Positions 1 through 7,933 of a stretch of 64,000 bases of DNA are shown here, in pieces. The notes below the pieces were generated by a model, which was given only the letters and a program-made list of their open reading frames with translations, ran no database searches and was not told the origin of the DNA. The translations under genes and the position numbers were made by a program. Positions within the stretch are counted from its first letter, which is position 1. Each line of letters starts with the position of its first letter. Source of the stretch: Vicinamibacterales bacterium (lineage in GTDB: Bacteria > Acidobacteriota > Vicinamibacteria > Vicinamibacterales > 2-12-FULL-66-21); NCBI GenBank assembly GCA_036496585.1, contig DASXLB010000042.1:1-64000 (forward strand), written 5' to 3'.

Positions 1-1
1 C

Positions 2-415
2 ACCTCGGAAGAGATCGCGCAGCGGATGGACATCCCGGTCAGCAAGGTCCGCAAGGTCCTGAAGATCGCGCAGGAGCCGATCTCGCTCGAGACGCCGATC
101 GGCGAGGAGGAAGATTCGCATCTTGGCGACTTCATCGAAGACCGCCAGGTCGTCTCCCCGTCGGATGCGGTGATCAACCTGAACCTGAAAGAACAGACCG
201 ATCAGGTGCTGAAGACCCTGACGCCGCGCGAAGAGAAGGTCATCAAGATGCGCTTCGGTGTCGGCGACGGCTCGGAGCACACGCTCGAGGAGGTCGGCCA
301 GAACTTCGCCGTCACCCGCGAGCGCATCCGCCAGATCGAAGCCAAGGCGCTGCGCAAGCTGCGCCACCCGTCGCGCAGCCGCAAGCTGAAAGCCTTCCTG
401 GAGGGAAGGACCTAG
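2..415 (+). CDS. rpoD: RNA polymerase primary sigma factor, C-terminal part (partial)
   Basis: This is the 3' end of the housekeeping sigma-70 gene; the 5' part lies outside the window and the visible frame (137 residues) is open from base 2. The visible part covers the end of region 3 ([20 protein letters not shown]), the acidic linker with the [16 protein letters not shown] motif typical of primary sigmas, and region 4. Region 4.2 carries the helix-turn-helix that reads the -35 box ([20 protein letters not shown], then KALRKLRHP). The [11 protein letters not shown] ending is characteristic of RpoD rather than of alternative sigmas, so its identity is secure. It directs RNA polymerase to vegetative promoters. 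A methyltransferase gene follows 21 bp downstream in the same direction. Confidence 0.95.
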   Translation, partial: TSEEIAQRMDIPVSKVRKVLKIAQEPISLETPIGEEEDSHLGDFIEDRQVVSPSDAVINLNLKEQTDQVLKTLTPREEKVIKMRFGVGDGSEHTLEEVGQNFAVTRERIRQIEAKALRKLRHPSRSRKLKAFLEGRT

Positions 416-436
416 GAAGGAGCGACGAAGGAACGC

Positions 437-1195
437 ATGCTCGATCTTCGGGCTCGCGTCGCAGGGACCCGCTGGTATCACACGATCGATCTCGGCAACG
501 GCGTGATCACGCCGGGCACAGACGACACACCGGTGCGGCTCGCGCGCATCGGGCTGCCGGCGTCGCTTGCCGGACAGAGCGTGCTCGACATCGGCGCGTG
601 GGACGGATTCTTCTCGTTCGAAGCCGAGCGCCGGGGCGCCAGCCGTGTCGTCGCGGCCGACTACTACTCCTGGCACGGCGTCGGGTGGGGCACCGGCGAC
701 GGGAAAGCGGGATTCCGGCTGGCGAAGGAAGCCTTGTCGTCGAAGGTCGAAGACGCCGACGTCGATGTCATGCAGCTGTCGCCGGGAGCGCTCGGAACGT
801 TTGACCTCGTGCTGTTCCTCGGGGTGCTCTATCACGTGCCCGACCCGCTCGGCGCCCTCGAGCGCGTCGCGGCGGTCACGGCATCACAGCTCATTCTCGA
901 GACCGTTGTCGACATGGTCGGGATTTCCCGGCCGGCGCTGGCGTTCTATCCAAACGACGAGCTCAATCGCGATCCGACCAACTGGTTCGCCCCCAACGAG
1001 GCGGCGATGGTGGGGATGCTGAAGCGCGTCGGGTTCGCGCACGTCGAAACGATCACACCGAGGCGATCGGCGCTCTACCGGGCGGCGCGCGCGACCTGGC
1101 ACCGCGCGCGCGGCAAGAACGCGTGGGGACTGGCGTTCCGCCAGGACCGTGCCGTGTTCCACGCCTGGAAGACGCCGCCCGGCGTGGGAACCTGA
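437..1195 (+). CDS. class I SAM-dependent methyltransferase, CmoB/DUF1698-like
   Basis: A 252-residue Rossmann-fold methyltransferase. SAM-binding motif I is VLDIGAWDGFFSFEAERRGA (about residues 50-69), followed by the acidic residue of motif II in VVAADYYSW and motif IV in DLVLFLGVLYHV. The N-terminal WYHTIDLGNGVITPG segment and the LGVLYHVPDPLGALE signature are typical of the family that includes tRNA U34 carboxymethyltransferase CmoB, often annotated as mo5U34 methyltransferase. Whether it acts on tRNA or a small molecule cannot be decided: the protein is shorter than CmoB (about 320 residues) and no CmoA partner is nearby. The ATG at 437 is preceded by a purine-rich GAAGGAAC stretch that can act as ribosome binding site. 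It follows rpoD closely and may be co-transcribed. Confidence 0.8.
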   Translation: MLDLRARVAGTRWYHTIDLGNGVITPGTDDTPVRLARIGLPASLAGQSVLDIGAWDGFFSFEAERRGASRVVAADYYSWHGVGWGTGDGKAGFRLAKEALSSKVEDADVDVMQLSPGALGTFDLVLFLGVLYHVPDPLGALERVAAVTASQLILETVVDMVGISRPALAFYPNDELNRDPTNWFAPNEAAMVGMLKRVGFAHVETITPRRSALYRAARATWHRARGKNAWGLAFRQDRAVFHAWKTPPGVGT

Positions 1196-1254
1196 CACGG
1201 AGACGGCCTGCTCGCGCGAGGCGTCAAACGGGACGTGCGGACAGGGAATTGCGG

Positions 1255-1260
1255 TACGAT
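1255..1260 (+). promoter_or_regulatory. putative -10 element of the tRNA gene
   Basis: TACGAT ends 5 bp before the first base of the mature tRNA, in the context GGTACGAT. The predicted start would fall at the mature 5' end, leaving almost no 5' leader. No convincing -35 hexamer is visible. Similar GGTAC-type -10 elements appear ahead of other genes in the window. Confidence 0.4.
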
Positions 1261-1265
1261 GGGTT

Positions 1266-1338
1266 GGGCCCATAGCTCAACGGTTAGAGCCGCCGGCTCA
1301 TAACCGGCCTGTTCCAGGTTCGAATCCTGGTGGGCCCA
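1266..1338 (+). tRNA. tRNA with CAU anticodon, probably tRNA-Ile2 (lysidine type), alternatively tRNA-Met
   Basis: A 73-nt cloverleaf folds completely: acceptor GGGCCCA/TGGGCCC, D stem GCTC/GAGC with an 8-nt loop, anticodon stem GCCGG/CCGGC with loop CTCATAA, a 5-nt variable loop, T stem CCAGG/CCTGG with loop TTCGAAT, and discriminator A. The 3' CCA is not encoded; the next bases are CCT. The anticodon CAT may belong to initiator, elongator Met or Ile2. A Watson-Crick first acceptor pair (G1-C72) speaks against the initiator. C4-G69 and C5-G68 and the GGCTCATAACC anticodon arm resemble known Ile2 species that TilS modifies to lysidine, so Ile2 is preferred but unproven. Confidence 0.9.
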
Positions 1339-1374
1339 CCTTCTCTGCCCGCCGCATGTAGAATGCACACACCG

Positions 1375-2100
1375 ATGCACGTGGATTTGGAACGAGTCAT
1401 CGCGCTGCAACGCCTCGACAGCGAGGCCAGCGCGGCGCGGAAGAAACTGGCGGAAGGCCCCGACCGCGAAAAAGCCTTCGACGAACGCCTCGAGGCCGCA
1501 CGACAACGCATCGACGAGGCCAAGGCCAGGCTCGCCGAGAACCAGGAAGCCCGCCGCGCGATCGACAAAGAGGTCGCCGTCCACCAGGGACGCCTCTCGA
1601 AATACCGCGATCAGGCGATGGCGGTGAAGACCAACCAGGAATACCACGCCATCCAGCACGAAATCTCCCACGCCCAGGGAGAGATCAAGAAACACGAAGA
1701 CAGCATGCTCGAGCGGATGGTCGAAGCCGACGACCTCGCCGCGACCATCAAGACCTCCGAAGCCCAGCTCGCCGCCGAGCAGAAGACCATCGCCGCCGAC
1801 CGCAAGACGATGCACGAGGAACACGCGGCGGTGCAGGCGGCACTCGACGGGCTTGGCGCCGGGCGCGCGGCGATCGTCGCCGCCATCGACCGGCGCGTGC
1901 TCGCCATCTACGACATCGCCTCCGCCAAGCGGCAGGGCATCTCCGTCGCGGAAGCGAAGGACGGCATCTGCACCATCTGCCACGTCCGCCTGCGGCCGCA
2001 GATGTTCAACGAGGTCCGCCGTAACGACGGCATCATTCAGTGCGACAGCTGTCAGCGGATCCTCTACTTCGTGCCCGCGGCGGCCTCCCAGGCGTCGTAA
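1375..2100 (+). CDS. coiled-coil protein with C-terminal C4 zinc ribbon (DUF164/CT398 family)
   Basis: A 241-residue protein. Residues about 5-165 are a long, charged, heptad-rich helical region expected to form a coiled-coil hairpin. The C-terminal zinc ribbon has two knuckles, C199-x2-C202 (CTIC) and C223-x2-C226 (CDSC). This layout matches the widespread C4-type zinc-ribbon family (CT398/HP0958-like), whose members bind nucleic acid or act in flagellar and secretion regulation in some species; the role here is unknown. The ATG at 1375 is chosen because MHVDLERVIALQRLD matches the family start; an in-frame ATG at 1363 is possible, but an upstream start at 1330 would lie inside the tRNA. Confidence 0.8.
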   Translation: MHVDLERVIALQRLDSEASAARKKLAEGPDREKAFDERLEAARQRIDEAKARLAENQEARRAIDKEVAVHQGRLSKYRDQAMAVKTNQEYHAIQHEISHAQGEIKKHEDSMLERMVEADDLAATIKTSEAQLAAEQKTIAADRKTMHEEHAAVQAALDGLGAGRAAIVAAIDRRVLAIYDIASAKRQGISVAEAKDGICTICHVRLRPQMFNEVRRNDGIIQCDSCQRILYFVPAAASQAS

Positions 2101-2153
2101 ACGCGAACGAGCGGCACCGACTGCACGCGACTCGCTGCTGATCGTCGAAACAG

Positions 2154-2714
2154 ATGAACGGGAACCACAGCGTGAACGACCGGCTGTCGGACCTCGGCAT
2201 GGACGAAGCCGAGCGCGGACCTGAGGACCGCCCGCCGATGACGATCCGGCCGGCCGTTCCGGAAGACGCCGACGCCATCGCCCGGACGTTCCTGGAGAGC
2301 GCCGATCATCACGCCCGGCTGGATCCCGAACGCTACGCGATTCCCGACGCCCCGACGATCGCGGCACGCTACCGCGCGGGGCAGCAGCACCTGCCGGGCG
2401 TGACAGCCACGACTCTGGTGGCCGTGATCGACAACCACGTCGTCGGGTTCGTCGACGTTCGTCTCGATCGATCGCCGGATCCCATGCACCGCGACATCAC
2501 CTACTGCCACGTCGTGGAGATCGCGATCAGCCCGTCGTGCCAGAGCCAGGGAGTCGGCGCGACGCTGCTGCAGGCCGCGGAAGACTGGGGACGCCGCAAC
2601 GGCGCGACCTTCGCTTCGCTGGAATATCTCGCCGCGAACACGCGCGCCGGCGATTTCTATCAGCGGCGCATGGGGTATCGCGTCGCCGCGTTGACCGCGA
2701 TCAAGCGCTTGTGA
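2154..2714 (+). CDS. GNAT-family N-acetyltransferase
   Basis: A 186-residue acetyltransferase of the GNAT superfamily. The fold begins at TIRPAVPEDADAIARTF and motif A, which binds acetyl-CoA pyrophosphate, is VVEIAISPSCQSQGVGATLL with the Q-x-x-G-x-G core. The C-terminal FYQRRMGYR segment is motif B-like. The substrate cannot be read from the sequence. The first 28 residues are not part of the fold, so the ATG at 2238 (MTIRPAV) is an equally plausible start and would give 158 residues. It converges on pgeF with 22 bp between the stop codons. Confidence 0.8.
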   Translation: MNGNHSVNDRLSDLGMDEAERGPEDRPPMTIRPAVPEDADAIARTFLESADHHARLDPERYAIPDAPTIAARYRAGQQHLPGVTATTLVAVIDNHVVGFVDVRLDRSPDPMHRDITYCHVVEIAISPSCQSQGVGATLLQAAEDWGRRNGATFASLEYLAANTRAGDFYQRRMGYRVAALTAIKRL

Positions 2715-2736
2715 CGATCGGCGGGCCTGCCGGGCG

Positions 2737-3507
2737 TCACGGCGCGGCGATCCGAATGGCGGCGAGCATCCGGCCGGCCGTTTCGCGCGCCGCGCGGTAG
2801 GAATGCAGGCGCGCGTGATGCGTCTTCGTGCACAGGCCGGAAGCGAAGATCGCCTCCGCCGGCACACCGGCGCGCGCCAGCTGGTCGCGGTTGGCGCGCT
2901 CGAGATCGAGAAACGATCGATCGCCCTCTCCGGCCGTGAACCACGCATCGAGCGTCGCGTCTTCGGCGCCCCCGCTCCGGAACGCTGCCACCACGTCCGG
3001 CCCGACTTCGCCGCAGCAGGCCCCCAGACACGGGCCGATCGCGGCCACGAGGTGCCGCGGATCCGAACCGAATTCACGGTGCAGGGCCTCGACGGTGGCG
3101 CCGACGACGTTGGCCGCCGTTCCGCGCCAGCCCGCGTGCGCCGCTCCGCAGACGTGGCGCGAAGGGTCGTGGATGAGAACCGGCGTGCAGTCCGCGGTGC
3201 GTACGCCGATGCCGACGTCAGGGTCGTCGGTGACGATCGCGTCGGCCTCGGGCCGCTTCCAATCGGCGACACTGCCTCGGCGGGCGATCGCCACGGTGCT
3301 GCCGTGCACTTGCGTGATCAGCAGCAGCCGCCGGGCCGATAGGCCGAGCGACGCTGCCACCTCCGCCCACTCCCGCGCGTCGTCTCGAAGCATCAGATCG
3401 CGCGAGCTGAAGAGATGCCTGGCGGGCAATCGCCGACAGCGCAGGGCACGACCCCAGGGTTCTTGCGTCCACTCGAAGGCGCCGGTAGGCTGGGGATCGA
3501 TGGCCAT
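2737..3507 (-). CDS. pgeF: purine nucleoside phosphorylase / laccase-domain protein, YfiH family
   Basis: A 256-residue member of the YfiH/DUF152 family (PgeF). Family members are reported to act as purine nucleoside phosphorylase/adenosine deaminase and to correct misincorporated L-Ser in peptidoglycan precursors. Visible signatures are QVHGSTVA, RTADCTPVLI, CGAAHAGWRGT and AIGPCLGACCGEVG, which supply the conserved His and Cys of the zinc site. The start is taken at the ATG at 3507; this codon and the acpS start lie head to head within the palindrome ATGGCCAT. No clear ribosome binding site precedes it, so a start further upstream inside acpS is possible. Confidence 0.85.
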   Translation of the reverse strand: MAIDPQPTGAFEWTQEPWGRALRCRRLPARHLFSSRDLMLRDDAREWAEVAASLGLSARRLLLITQVHGSTVAIARRGSVADWKRPEADAIVTDDPDVGIGVRTADCTPVLIHDPSRHVCGAAHAGWRGTAANVVGATVEALHREFGSDPRHLVAAIGPCLGACCGEVGPDVVAAFRSGGAEDATLDAWFTAGEGDRSFLDLERANRDQLARAGVPAEAIFASGLCTKTHHARLHSYRAARETAGRMLAAIRIAAP

Positions 3508-3904
3508 TATCGGACTGGGCTTCGACGCGACCGACATTCCGCGCGTGCGGGAAGTGTTCACGCGGTACGGCGACCGCTTCCTCAGCCGCCTCTTCACCGA
3601 GGCGGAGATTGCCTATTGTATGCGGCAGCGCGATCCCGTTCCCAGCCTGGCTGGCCGTTTCGCCTCGAAAGAGGCCGCGATGAAGGCGCTCGGCACCGGC
3701 CACTCCCGCGGCGTGCTCTGGAAAGACATCGAGGTCCTCCGTTTTGGCGGCCCGCCACGCCTGCGCCTGAGTGGCGGCGCGCTGCGCCGCTTCGAAGCGA
3801 TGCATGGACGTCGATCGCTGCTCACCATCACGCATTCCGACGCCCTGGCCATGGCGCAGGTGCTGCTGTTTGACGACGAGCCCGCCACCGGCAACGCTTC
3901 ATGA
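3500..3904 (+). CDS. acpS: holo-[acyl-carrier-protein] synthase
   Basis: A 134-residue AcpS-type phosphopantetheinyl transferase, the usual length for the family. It transfers 4'-phosphopantetheine from CoA to a serine of acyl carrier protein, switching on fatty acid synthesis. The N-terminal IIGLGFDATDIPRV contains the magnesium-binding Asp, and GRFASKEAAMKALGTG is the diagnostic second motif with the Glu and Lys of the active site. SLLTITHSDALAMAQVLL is the C-terminal conserved strand. A GGGGA stretch lies just upstream of the ATG at 3500. It is divergent from pgeF and their first codons overlap in an 8-bp palindrome. Confidence 0.93.
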   Translation: MAIIGLGFDATDIPRVREVFTRYGDRFLSRLFTEAEIAYCMRQRDPVPSLAGRFASKEAAMKALGTGHSRGVLWKDIEVLRFGGPPRLRLSGGALRRFEAMHGRRSLLTITHSDALAMAQVLLFDDEPATGNAS

Positions 3905-4109
3905 CGCGCGGCGCCGCCGCCGGTCGGCACGCCCTTCGCGCCGGCGAGTAACTCTCCGGGCGTCAACGGCTTGAGAGAACCGTCGCGCGACGGCGCGGCC
4001 GGTGCGCTGCTTGCCACGGTCCAGGCGAACTCCTGGCGGCAGACGCCGGCGAGTGAGTCGCGTCAGCCGGGCGGGCCGTGGTTCCCGCCGTCGGGCGTGC
4101 AAGGGGTCC

Positions 4110-4125
4110 GTGGACGAGAGTCCAC
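4110..4125 (+). other. perfect hairpin with GAGA loop upstream of a small gene
   Basis: GTGGAC and GTCCAC form a perfect 6-bp stem closed by GAGA, a GNRA-type tetraloop. It ends 10 bp before the ATG at 4136 and would sit in the 5' leader. It lacks a following T-run, so it is not an intrinsic terminator. A role in translation control or mRNA stability is conjecture. Confidence 0.35.
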
Positions 4126-4135
4126 TGGATGCAAT

Positions 4136-4432
4136 ATGACCGTGAAATTCGTAGCCAACGACAGGAACAACCCTCCCGGCAAGCTGGCCGATGCCGAGGT
4201 GCACTTCAGCGAAGGCCTGCTCGACGGCTTGAAGCTCGTCGGCTTCGCCGTCTGGGAACGAAAAAGCGGAGACGGGCGGAACGTCACGTTCCCGGCGCGC
4301 GCGTTCTCGGTCAACGGCGAACGCCGCTCGTTCGCGCTGCTGCGCCCGATTGCCGACAGCACCGCCCACACGAAGCTGCGCGACGCGATTCTCGCGGCCT
4401 ACGAGGAGCAGATCGGCACGGCCGTCGCCTAG
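4136..4432 (+). CDS. small protein of unknown function
   Basis: A 98-residue soluble protein with no signal peptide or membrane segment. It begins MTVKFVANDRNNPPGKLADA and contains LKLVGFAVWERKSGDGRNVTFPA followed by NGERRSFALLRPI. The pattern of a beta strand, a variable loop and an RNVxFPAR segment faintly recalls the SpoVG fold, but I cannot claim homology. The codon pattern and sensible composition support a real gene. An open frame continues upstream to 3971 but its residues look non-coding, so the ATG at 4136 is preferred. It stands alone between acpS and a convergent radical SAM gene. Confidence 0.65.
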   Translation: MTVKFVANDRNNPPGKLADAEVHFSEGLLDGLKLVGFAVWERKSGDGRNVTFPARAFSVNGERRSFALLRPIADSTAHTKLRDAILAAYEEQIGTAVA

Positions 4433-4484
4433 GGCGTTGCCCGTTGTCCGTCGCGTGGGCCGACGCCCGAAGGCGCGGTGACGA

Positions 4485-6230
4485 TCACGGCAGGACTGGC
4501 AGGAACTTGCGGTTCTCGGCGGAGCGTTTCGGCGGCAGGGTCCACTCTTCGCGCAGGCCCTTGTCGAACTCGGCGCGGAAGAACTGGCTCTTCATGCCGC
4601 CGTCGATGATGTCCCACGGCAGGACGGCATCGGCGGAGCGGTCGCGAAAAATAAAGAAGTCGGCGTCGACGCCGGTCTCGGCGACGGCAGCACGCCAGTT
4701 ACCGCCGTTGCGTTCCGCCGCTTCGATTGCCGGCGCCACGCGTCGATCGCCCAGCGAGAGCAGCGCCTGGTAGTAGGAGTGCCGCTCTGACTTGATGTTG
4801 AAGTAGACGTTGTCGAGATCGGCGACCAGCGAGCGCAGGCGCTTTCCCTTGCGATCGGTCAGTGCCGGATCTTCCATCGGCAGCCACTGGTAGGCCGTCC
4901 CCGGCTTGGGAATCAGCGGGTTCACGCTGGCGACGATCCGGCCAAGTCGGCCTTTGGGGCGGGCGTGGCGCAGCATCGCGTCGCGCAGCTGCACGGTGAG
5001 ATCGCGGATGCTGGTGAGGTCGTCGTCGTTCTCCGTCGGGAGGCCGATCATGTAATAGAGCTTCAGGTTCTCCATCCCGTTGGCGAAGATGAGATCGGCT
5101 TTCTCGACAATCTCCGCGTTGGTGACCGTCTTGTTGATCACGCGGCGCAGACGATCCGAGCCGGTCTCGGGCGCAATCGTGATCGACCGCTCGCCGCTCT
5201 GGTGCAGCAGGCTGACGATCGACGGGGTGAGGTCGTCGAGGCGGAGCGACGCCGGGGAGATCGAGTAGCCCATGTCGATCAGTCCCAGAAGGATGCGCTC
5301 GATCTCGGGATGGTCGCAGAGGGCGATCGACACCAGGCCGGCGCGGTTGGAGTGCGCGCGCGCCGCACGCGCGAGATCGAGGATGCGGTCGGCCGGAAAG
5401 GCGCGCACCGGCAGGTAGTTGTAGCCGGCCCAGCAGAACCGGCACAGGTTCGCGCAGCCGCGCACGACCTCGATCAGGAAACGCGAGCCGAATTCGGTGT
5501 CGGGCGTGAAGATCTGGGTCGACGGCGGGTCGAGGCGATCGGTGCTCTTCACGGCCGCCTTCTTCACCACGGCCGGCGCACCAGTGCCGGGTTTCGCGCG
5601 AAACGCGGCGATCGTCCCATCGTCGCCGTAGTCGACGTCGTAGAACGACGGGACGTAGAAGCCGCGCGCGGCCGTGAGCCGCTGCAGGAGATCGTCGCGA
5701 TCGGAGGCTTCGCGGATCGCGGCGATCAGCGGCGGGATGAGCTCTTCACCCTCACCGGCGGCGATCAGGTCGGCGAAGAGGGCGAGCGGTTCGGGATTGA
5801 CGAACGTCACCGCGCCGCCGATCACGACCAGCGGATCGTGCGCGGTGCGCGCCCCGGCGCGGACCGGGATGCCGGCCAGGCGGAGCATCGAGACGACGTT
5901 GGTGTAGTCCCACTCGAAGGAGACCGAGAAGGCGAGGACGTCGAAATCACGAACCGGCGTGTCGGATTCGATCGTGCGGAGCGGCTGACCGGAATTGAGC
6001 TGGCCGGCCAGTTCCTGGCGCCCCGGCAGGCACACGCGTTCGCAAACGACGTCGTCCAGCTCGTTGAAGAGCCGGTAGACCGTCTGGAAGCCCAGGTTGG
6101 ACATTCCGACGAAGTAGGTGTTGGGAAACGCGAGCGCAACGCGCAGCCGCCCGCCGTGCGGCTTGCGGACGTAGCCGACTTCCTGCGCGAGCACGTCGCG
6201 ATGGCGCTCCGCTCGAGCGCGGGCCGGCAT
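4485..6230 (-). CDS. B12-binding-type radical SAM protein (TIGR03960-like)
   Basis: A 581-residue protein. The N-terminal part (about 30-190) has a Rossmann-like B12-binding-type arrangement (VALAFPNTYFVGMSNLG, VLAFSVSFEWDY, VVIGGAVTFVNPEP, GEGEELIPPL). The radical SAM barrel follows with the cluster motif C259-x3-C263-x2-C266 (CANLCRFC) and the Elp3-like segments ITIAPETGSDRLRRVINK and LYYMIGLPTENDDDL. This layout matches the TIGR03960 family, often found with a DUF2344 partner that is not visible here. The reaction is unknown. The canonical cobalamin-binding DxHxxG motif is not evident, so B12 use is uncertain. A TGGTACACT extended -10 lies 128 bp upstream on the same strand. Confidence 0.8.
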   Translation of the reverse strand: MPARARAERHRDVLAQEVGYVRKPHGGRLRVALAFPNTYFVGMSNLGFQTVYRLFNELDDVVCERVCLPGRQELAGQLNSGQPLRTIESDTPVRDFDVLAFSVSFEWDYTNVVSMLRLAGIPVRAGARTAHDPLVVIGGAVTFVNPEPLALFADLIAAGEGEELIPPLIAAIREASDRDDLLQRLTAARGFYVPSFYDVDYGDDGTIAAFRAKPGTGAPAVVKKAAVKSTDRLDPPSTQIFTPDTEFGSRFLIEVVRGCANLCRFCWAGYNYLPVRAFPADRILDLARAARAHSNRAGLVSIALCDHPEIERILLGLIDMGYSISPASLRLDDLTPSIVSLLHQSGERSITIAPETGSDRLRRVINKTVTNAEIVEKADLIFANGMENLKLYYMIGLPTENDDDLTSIRDLTVQLRDAMLRHARPKGRLGRIVASVNPLIPKPGTAYQWLPMEDPALTDRKGKRLRSLVADLDNVYFNIKSERHSYYQALLSLGDRRVAPAIEAAERNGGNWRAAVAETGVDADFFIFRDRSADAVLPWDIIDGGMKSQFFRAEFDKGLREEWTLPPKRSAENRKFLPVLP

Positions 6231-6357
6231 AAAGGATCAGCTGCGGGTGAACGTCAGGTGAACGCGGCTAAAGGTGAACGCGGTGAACGATGATGCGAAC
6301 GGTCGTGCGAGAAACAGCCCTGCGGCGGCGCCGCTCACGCGTGCCGTGGATTTACCT

Positions 6358-6366
6358 AGTGTACCA
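6358..6366 (-). promoter_or_regulatory. putative extended -10 promoter element (TGGTACACT)
   Basis: TGG followed by TACACT fits an extended -10 element (TGn-TAnnnT). A start site near 6351 would leave a leader of about 120 nt before the radical SAM gene. The identical 9-mer precedes the radical SAM/SPASM gene at 45587. No -35 box is evident. Confidence 0.35.
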
Positions 6367-6601
6367 CGTGCGTCGACCCAAGGCGGCCGGAGGGGGTCCC
6401 GCTCACATCGGCGTCGAGACGCGAGCGGTCGCAGCGAGCGATCACGGGTCCGGCGGGATCCAGGCCATGACGGAACTCGAGGATGTCTCCCCCTGCCCGT
6501 CCATCGAGGCCGCAGTCGATCGAGCCGGGTTGGACGATCAACCAGAGACGCCCGTCCGTTGACACATCGCAGTCCGAAACCCGCAACCGGCGCCCGCCGC
6601 T

Positions 6602-6671
6602 CCTTCGTGCCCTTCGCCGTTCTTCGTGCCCTTCGCCGTCCTTCGTGCCCTTCGCCGTCCTTCGTGCCCTT
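6602..6671. repeat. 19-bp tandem repeat, about 3.7 copies
   Basis: Three full 19-bp units at 6602-6620, 6621-6639 and 6640-6658, plus 13 bp of a fourth, with a single substitution in unit two. The unit read on the minus strand is ACGGCGAAGGGCACGAAGG. The array begins directly next to the ftsZ stop codon. A degenerate array with the same GCGAAGG...ACACGAAG core sits at 56903-56972. Confidence 0.9.
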
Positions 6672-7922
6672 CTATTCGTTCTGGCGACGCAGGAACGCCG
6701 GCACGTCGAGCGGCGACACCGGTTCGAACTCGGCTCCCGGGCTGAACGTATCGACCGACGGATCGGCCGCGGCCGCCGACGCCACCATCACGGGCATCTC
6801 CAGCACCGGACGCCGCGATACCGTGATCCGCGCCCCGCCACCACCGCCCACCGCTGCCACCTTTTCGGTCTGCTGCCAGGCGCTGTACTGCTGGAGGTCG
6901 ACCGGCGTCACCCCGGCCGCCGCCGTCGTCTGCTTCTCGACCGCGGCGCGATCGAAACCGGTCGCGATCACCGTGATCTTCACCCTGCCCTCCATCTTCG
7001 GATCGACGACGGCCCCGAAGATGATGTTGGCGTCTTCATGCGCCGCTTCCTGGATGATCGCCGACGCCTCGCTGACCTCGACGAGCGAGAGGTCCGAGCC
7101 GCCGGTGACGTTGATGATCACGCCACGCGCCCCCTTGACCGAGGCGTCTTCGAGCAGCGGGCTCGAGATCGCGTTGTTGGCGGCGTGCAGCGCCCGATCC
7201 TCTCCTTCGCCGGTGCCGGTGCCCATGATCGCGATGCCCATGCCCGCCATGATGGTCTTGACATCGGCGAAGTCGAGGTTGATCAGCCCCGGCACCAGGA
7301 TCAGATCGGAGATCCCCTGAATCGCCTGCCGCAGCACGTCGTCGGCCGTCGTGAACGCGTCGGTCAGCGATGTCGTCCGCGCGATCGTCGCGAGCAGGCG
7401 CTCGTTCGGGATGGTGATGACCGTGTCGACGCAGTCGCGCAGCTCCTCCAGCCCGCGTTCGGCTTGCGTCTGGCGCTTGCGGCCTTCGAACTTGAACGGC
7501 TTGGTGACGACCGCGATCGTCAACGCGCCGAGCTCGCTGGCGAGGCTGGCGATCACCGGCGCCGCGCCGGTGCCGGTGCCGCCGCCGAGGCCGGTGGTCA
7601 CGAACACCATGTCGGCGCCGTCGAGCGACTCGATCAGCTTGTCGGTGTCTTCGAGCGCCGCCTGGCGCCCGACGTTGGGATCGGCGCCGGCGCCGAGTCC
7701 TTTGGTCAGCTTGCCGCCGATCTGGATCTTGTTCGGCGCGCTGTTCAGTTTGAGCGCCTGCAGGTCGGTGTTGGCGATGATGAACTCGACGCCGTCGAGC
7801 CCAGACTGCACCATGCGGTTGACGGCGTTGCTGCCGCCGCCCCCCACGCCGACCACTTTGATGCGGGCGCCCGTGCGTCCCTCCTCGTCGAGCTTCAGCC
7901 GCAGCCCGTCCTTGTCGACCAT
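6672..7922 (-). CDS. ftsZ: cell division GTPase FtsZ
   Basis: A 416-residue tubulin homologue that polymerises into the Z ring at midcell and recruits the divisome. The GTP-binding core has [15 protein letters not shown] near residue 25, the tubulin signature GGGTGTG at 113-119, and the T7 synergy-loop region [14 protein letters not shown]. The C-terminal DVPAFLRRQ is the conserved tail that binds FtsA and other partners, joined by a variable linker (about residues 330-400). Length and all key motifs are normal. It is the last gene of the division cluster, 11 bp after ftsA, and its stop codon abuts a tandem repeat. Confidence 0.97.
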   Translation of the reverse strand: MVDKDGLRLKLDEEGRTGARIKVVGVGGGGSNAVNRMVQSGLDGVEFIIANTDLQALKLNSAPNKIQIGGKLTKGLGAGADPNVGRQAALEDTDKLIESLDGADMVFVTTGLGGGTGTGAAPVIASLASELGALTIAVVTKPFKFEGRKRQTQAERGLEELRDCVDTVITIPNERLLATIARTTSLTDAFTTADDVLRQAIQGISDLILVPGLINLDFADVKTIMAGMGIAIMGTGTGEGEDRALHAANNAISSPLLEDASVKGARGVIINVTGGSDLSLVEVSEASAIIQEAAHEDANIIFGAVVDPKMEGRVKITVIATGFDRAAVEKQTTAAAGVTPVDLQQYSAWQQTEKVAAVGGGGGARITVSRRPVLEMPVMVASAAAADPSVDTFSPGAEFEPVSPLDVPAFLRRQNE

Positions 7923-7933
7923 CAGGTCCTCCC

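Larger units (their letters stand above)
6231..6671. other. intergenic region between the radical SAM gene and ftsZ
   Basis: This 441-bp stretch holds no gene I can support. Visible in it are a TGGTACACT extended -10-like element on the minus strand (6358-6366), suitable for the radical SAM gene, and a 19-bp tandem repeat directly after the ftsZ stop codon. An open minus-strand frame of 76 codons (6356-6586, TTG start) lies between them; its wobble positions are less GC-rich than in neighbouring genes. No T-tailed hairpin that could end the division operon is seen. Confidence 0.5.

Noticed and set aside
1075..2367. 430-codon minus-strand frame spanning the tRNA
   Set aside because: It crosses a tRNA and is antisense to the zinc-ribbon gene; its sequence is low-complexity Arg/Gly/Val without recognisable domains.
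6602..6671. CRISPR array
   Set aside because: Units are contiguous 19-bp copies without unique spacers and no cas genes are present, so it is a simple tandem repeat.
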